NCBI GenBank assembly: GCA_015056815.1
Contig: SVFN01000014.1
Coordinates: 39,504 to 103,503 of the forward strand
DNA: 64,000 nt
Direction: 5' to 3'
From: Lachnospiraceae bacterium
GTDB lineage: Bacteria; Bacillota; Clostridia; Lachnospirales; Lachnospiraceae
Position numbers and translations under genes: made by a program. Of this stretch, positions 62,841 through 64,000 are shown one piece after another. The notes under the pieces were generated by a model, which had not been told where the DNA came from, did not search any database, and saw nothing but the letters and a program-made list of their open reading frames with translations. The number at the start of each line of letters is the position of its first letter. Position 1 is the stretch's first letter.

Positions 62841-63914
62841 ATGAAAAAAATAGTTTTGACCGGTGGCGGTACGGCAGGTCATGTGACCCCGAACATCGCA
62901 CTGCTGCCACGCTTAAGAGAACTTGATTATGAAATCCATTATATCGGTTCTTATGAAGGAATCGAAAGCCGTCTGATTGCAGACTTCGATATCCCTTATT
63001 ACGGGATCGCGACAGGAAAGTTACGAAGATATTTTGATCCGAAGAATTTCTCCGATCCTTTCCGCGTGATCAAAGGATACGGTGAGGCGAGAAAAATCCT
63101 CAAAAAAATCAGACCGGATGTCGTTTTTTCCAAGGGCGGATTCGTAGCCGTTCCCGTGGTAAGAGCTGCTGCAAGTCTAAAGATTCCCTGCGTCATCCAC
63201 GAATCGGACATGACACCGGGACTTGCCAATAAACTCTGTATTCCGGTAGCAGACAAGATCTGCTGCAACTTCCCGGAGACCTTGCAGAATCTCCCGGAGG
63301 ATAAAGCAGTCTTAACCGGATCACCGATCAGAGAAGAACTGACGCGCGGCAACAAGATAGCAGGACTTGATTTCTGTGGCTTCAGTGCCAACAAACCGGT
63401 TCTGATGGTGATCGGCGGAAGCCAGGGAGCTGCGAATGTCAATGCGGCGGTCAGAGAAGCCCTTCCGGAGCTTTTGAAGGATTTCCAGATCGTTCACCTG
63501 TGCGGAAAAGGGAAAATGGATAACCTGCTTTTAAATACAGCCGGCTATAAACAGTTTGAATATATCAAGACAGAGTTAAAGGATCTGTTTGCCATGGCAG
63601 ATGTGGTCATCAGCCGCGCCGGAGCAAATGCGATCTGTGAGCTTTTGGCACTGAAGAAACCCAATATTCTCATTCCTCTTGTCAGCGGAAGCCGCGGCGA
63701 CCAGGTATTGAATGCCAAATCCTTTGAGTCACAGGGATTCAGTATCCTGCTTGAGGAAGACGATATTACCAAGGAATTGCTCGTGGAGAAGGTAAGAGAG
63801 CTTTTCTGCAACCGACAGTCCTATATCGAGACAATGTCCCACAGCGAACAGCTTTCCTCCATTGATACGATCACGAATATACTGGAAAGCTATATAAAGA
63901 CAAAGAATAATTAA
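62841..63914 (+). CDS. murG: UDP-GlcNAc: undecaprenyl-PP-MurNAc-pentapeptide GlcNAc transferase (MurG)
   Basis: 357 residues. GT28, GT-B fold; makes lipid II on the inner membrane face. Seen: LTGGGTAGHVTPNIALLPRL, VFSKGGFVAVPVVRAAASL, the HESDMTPGLANKL loop (instead of the commoner HEQN...PG), IGGSQGAANVN, SRAGANAICELLALKKPNILIPL and DQVLNAKSF. All donor-site residues are kept. It is alone rather than in a division/cell-wall cluster, and is of the HESD variety that in some Firmicutes is a second MurG. ATG follows CCGGAGGCAGGATT. Confidence 0.93.
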   Translation: MKKIVLTGGGTAGHVTPNIALLPRLRELDYEIHYIGSYEGIESRLIADFDIPYYGIATGKLRRYFDPKNFSDPFRVIKGYGEARKILKKIRPDVVFSKGGFVAVPVVRAAASLKIPCVIHESDMTPGLANKLCIPVADKICCNFPETLQNLPEDKAVLTGSPIREELTRGNKIAGLDFCGFSANKPVLMVIGGSQGAANVNAAVREALPELLKDFQIVHLCGKGKMDNLLLNTAGYKQFEYIKTELKDLFAMADVVISRAGANAICELLALKKPNILIPLVSGSRGDQVLNAKSFESQGFSILLEEDDITKELLVEKVRELFCNRQSYIETMSHSEQLSSIDTITNILESYIKTKNN

Positions 63915-63928
63915 ATCTTTTACGTAAA

Positions 63929-63965
63929 GGGCGTGTGAAAAAACGAAAAGTTTTTTCACACGCCC
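63929..63965 (+). terminator. murG terminator
   Basis: 16-bp perfect stem GGGCGTGTGAAAAAAC / GTTTTTTCACACGCCC with a five-base loop, then TTTTTATTTT; 14 bases after the murG stop. The remaining bases to the window end hold nothing recognisable. Confidence 0.95.
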
Positions 63966-64000
63966 TTTTTATTTTAGGGAAAGCGTGGCCATTTCAGTTG

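Overview
The window looks like chromosome from a low-to-mid GC Gram-positive anaerobe, most likely family Lachnospiraceae (Clostridia). The basis is AGGAGG-type ribosome binding sites, intrinsic terminators with T-runs, a SAM-I riboswitch on metK, a CIRCE operator on hsp20, an anaerobic (cbi-type) cobalamin cluster, type III pantothenate kinase and a bifunctional BirA. No species can be named from sequence alone. Most genes lie on the minus strand. No rRNA, tRNA, CRISPR array or prophage was seen.

Layout. 1-6071: housekeeping genes, read right to left: argF, birA, a small unknown, coaX, dusB, an unknown, then greA-lysS from a promoter inside the end of that unknown. 6203-8851: an SPFH/NfeD pair and a secreted SH3/SleB-type wall hydrolase. 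9359-17377: dnaE-pfkA-trmH-like-proC, then metK behind a SAM-I riboswitch. 17595-18698: a divergent HD-GYP c-di-GMP phosphodiesterase. 18747-26197: part of a cobalamin pathway (cbiD, cbiF, cbiG, cbiH, cbiJ, cbiET, cobU, cobS), preceded by a HAD phosphatase and an XRE membrane regulator. 28147-30882: an inositol monophosphatase-like gene and a chemoreceptor. 31158-38883: a beta-galactoside uptake and hydrolysis locus (AraC regulator, sugar ABC transporter without ATPase, GH2 LacZ). 39429-40031: a lone ECF S-component.

40026-45967 is the most striking region. One operon encodes a methionine importer (MetN, MetI) and a polar amino-acid importer (two permeases and an ATPase), but only one lipoprotein, which is a fusion of a family 3 binding domain and a MetQ domain. 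In front of it is a short reading frame with a run of Met and Cys codons (MCCMCMCRM), followed by mutually exclusive antiterminator and terminator hairpins. This looks like ribosome-mediated attenuation sensing charged tRNA-Cys and tRNA-Met, whereas metK in the same window uses a SAM riboswitch.

46263-64000: ahcY, pncB, a 2-hydroxyacid dehydrogenase, an EAL protein, a GT4 glycosyltransferase with six 11-residue C-terminal repeats next to a GH13 glucosidase, a membrane GGDEF cyclase, hsp20, a MATE exporter, a metallophosphoesterase, pgi and a stand-alone murG. Three copies of a ~143-bp miniature element with 17-bp terminal inverted repeats and 8-bp target duplications lie at 39011, 57093 and 58290. 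A possible relative sits in the murG leader.
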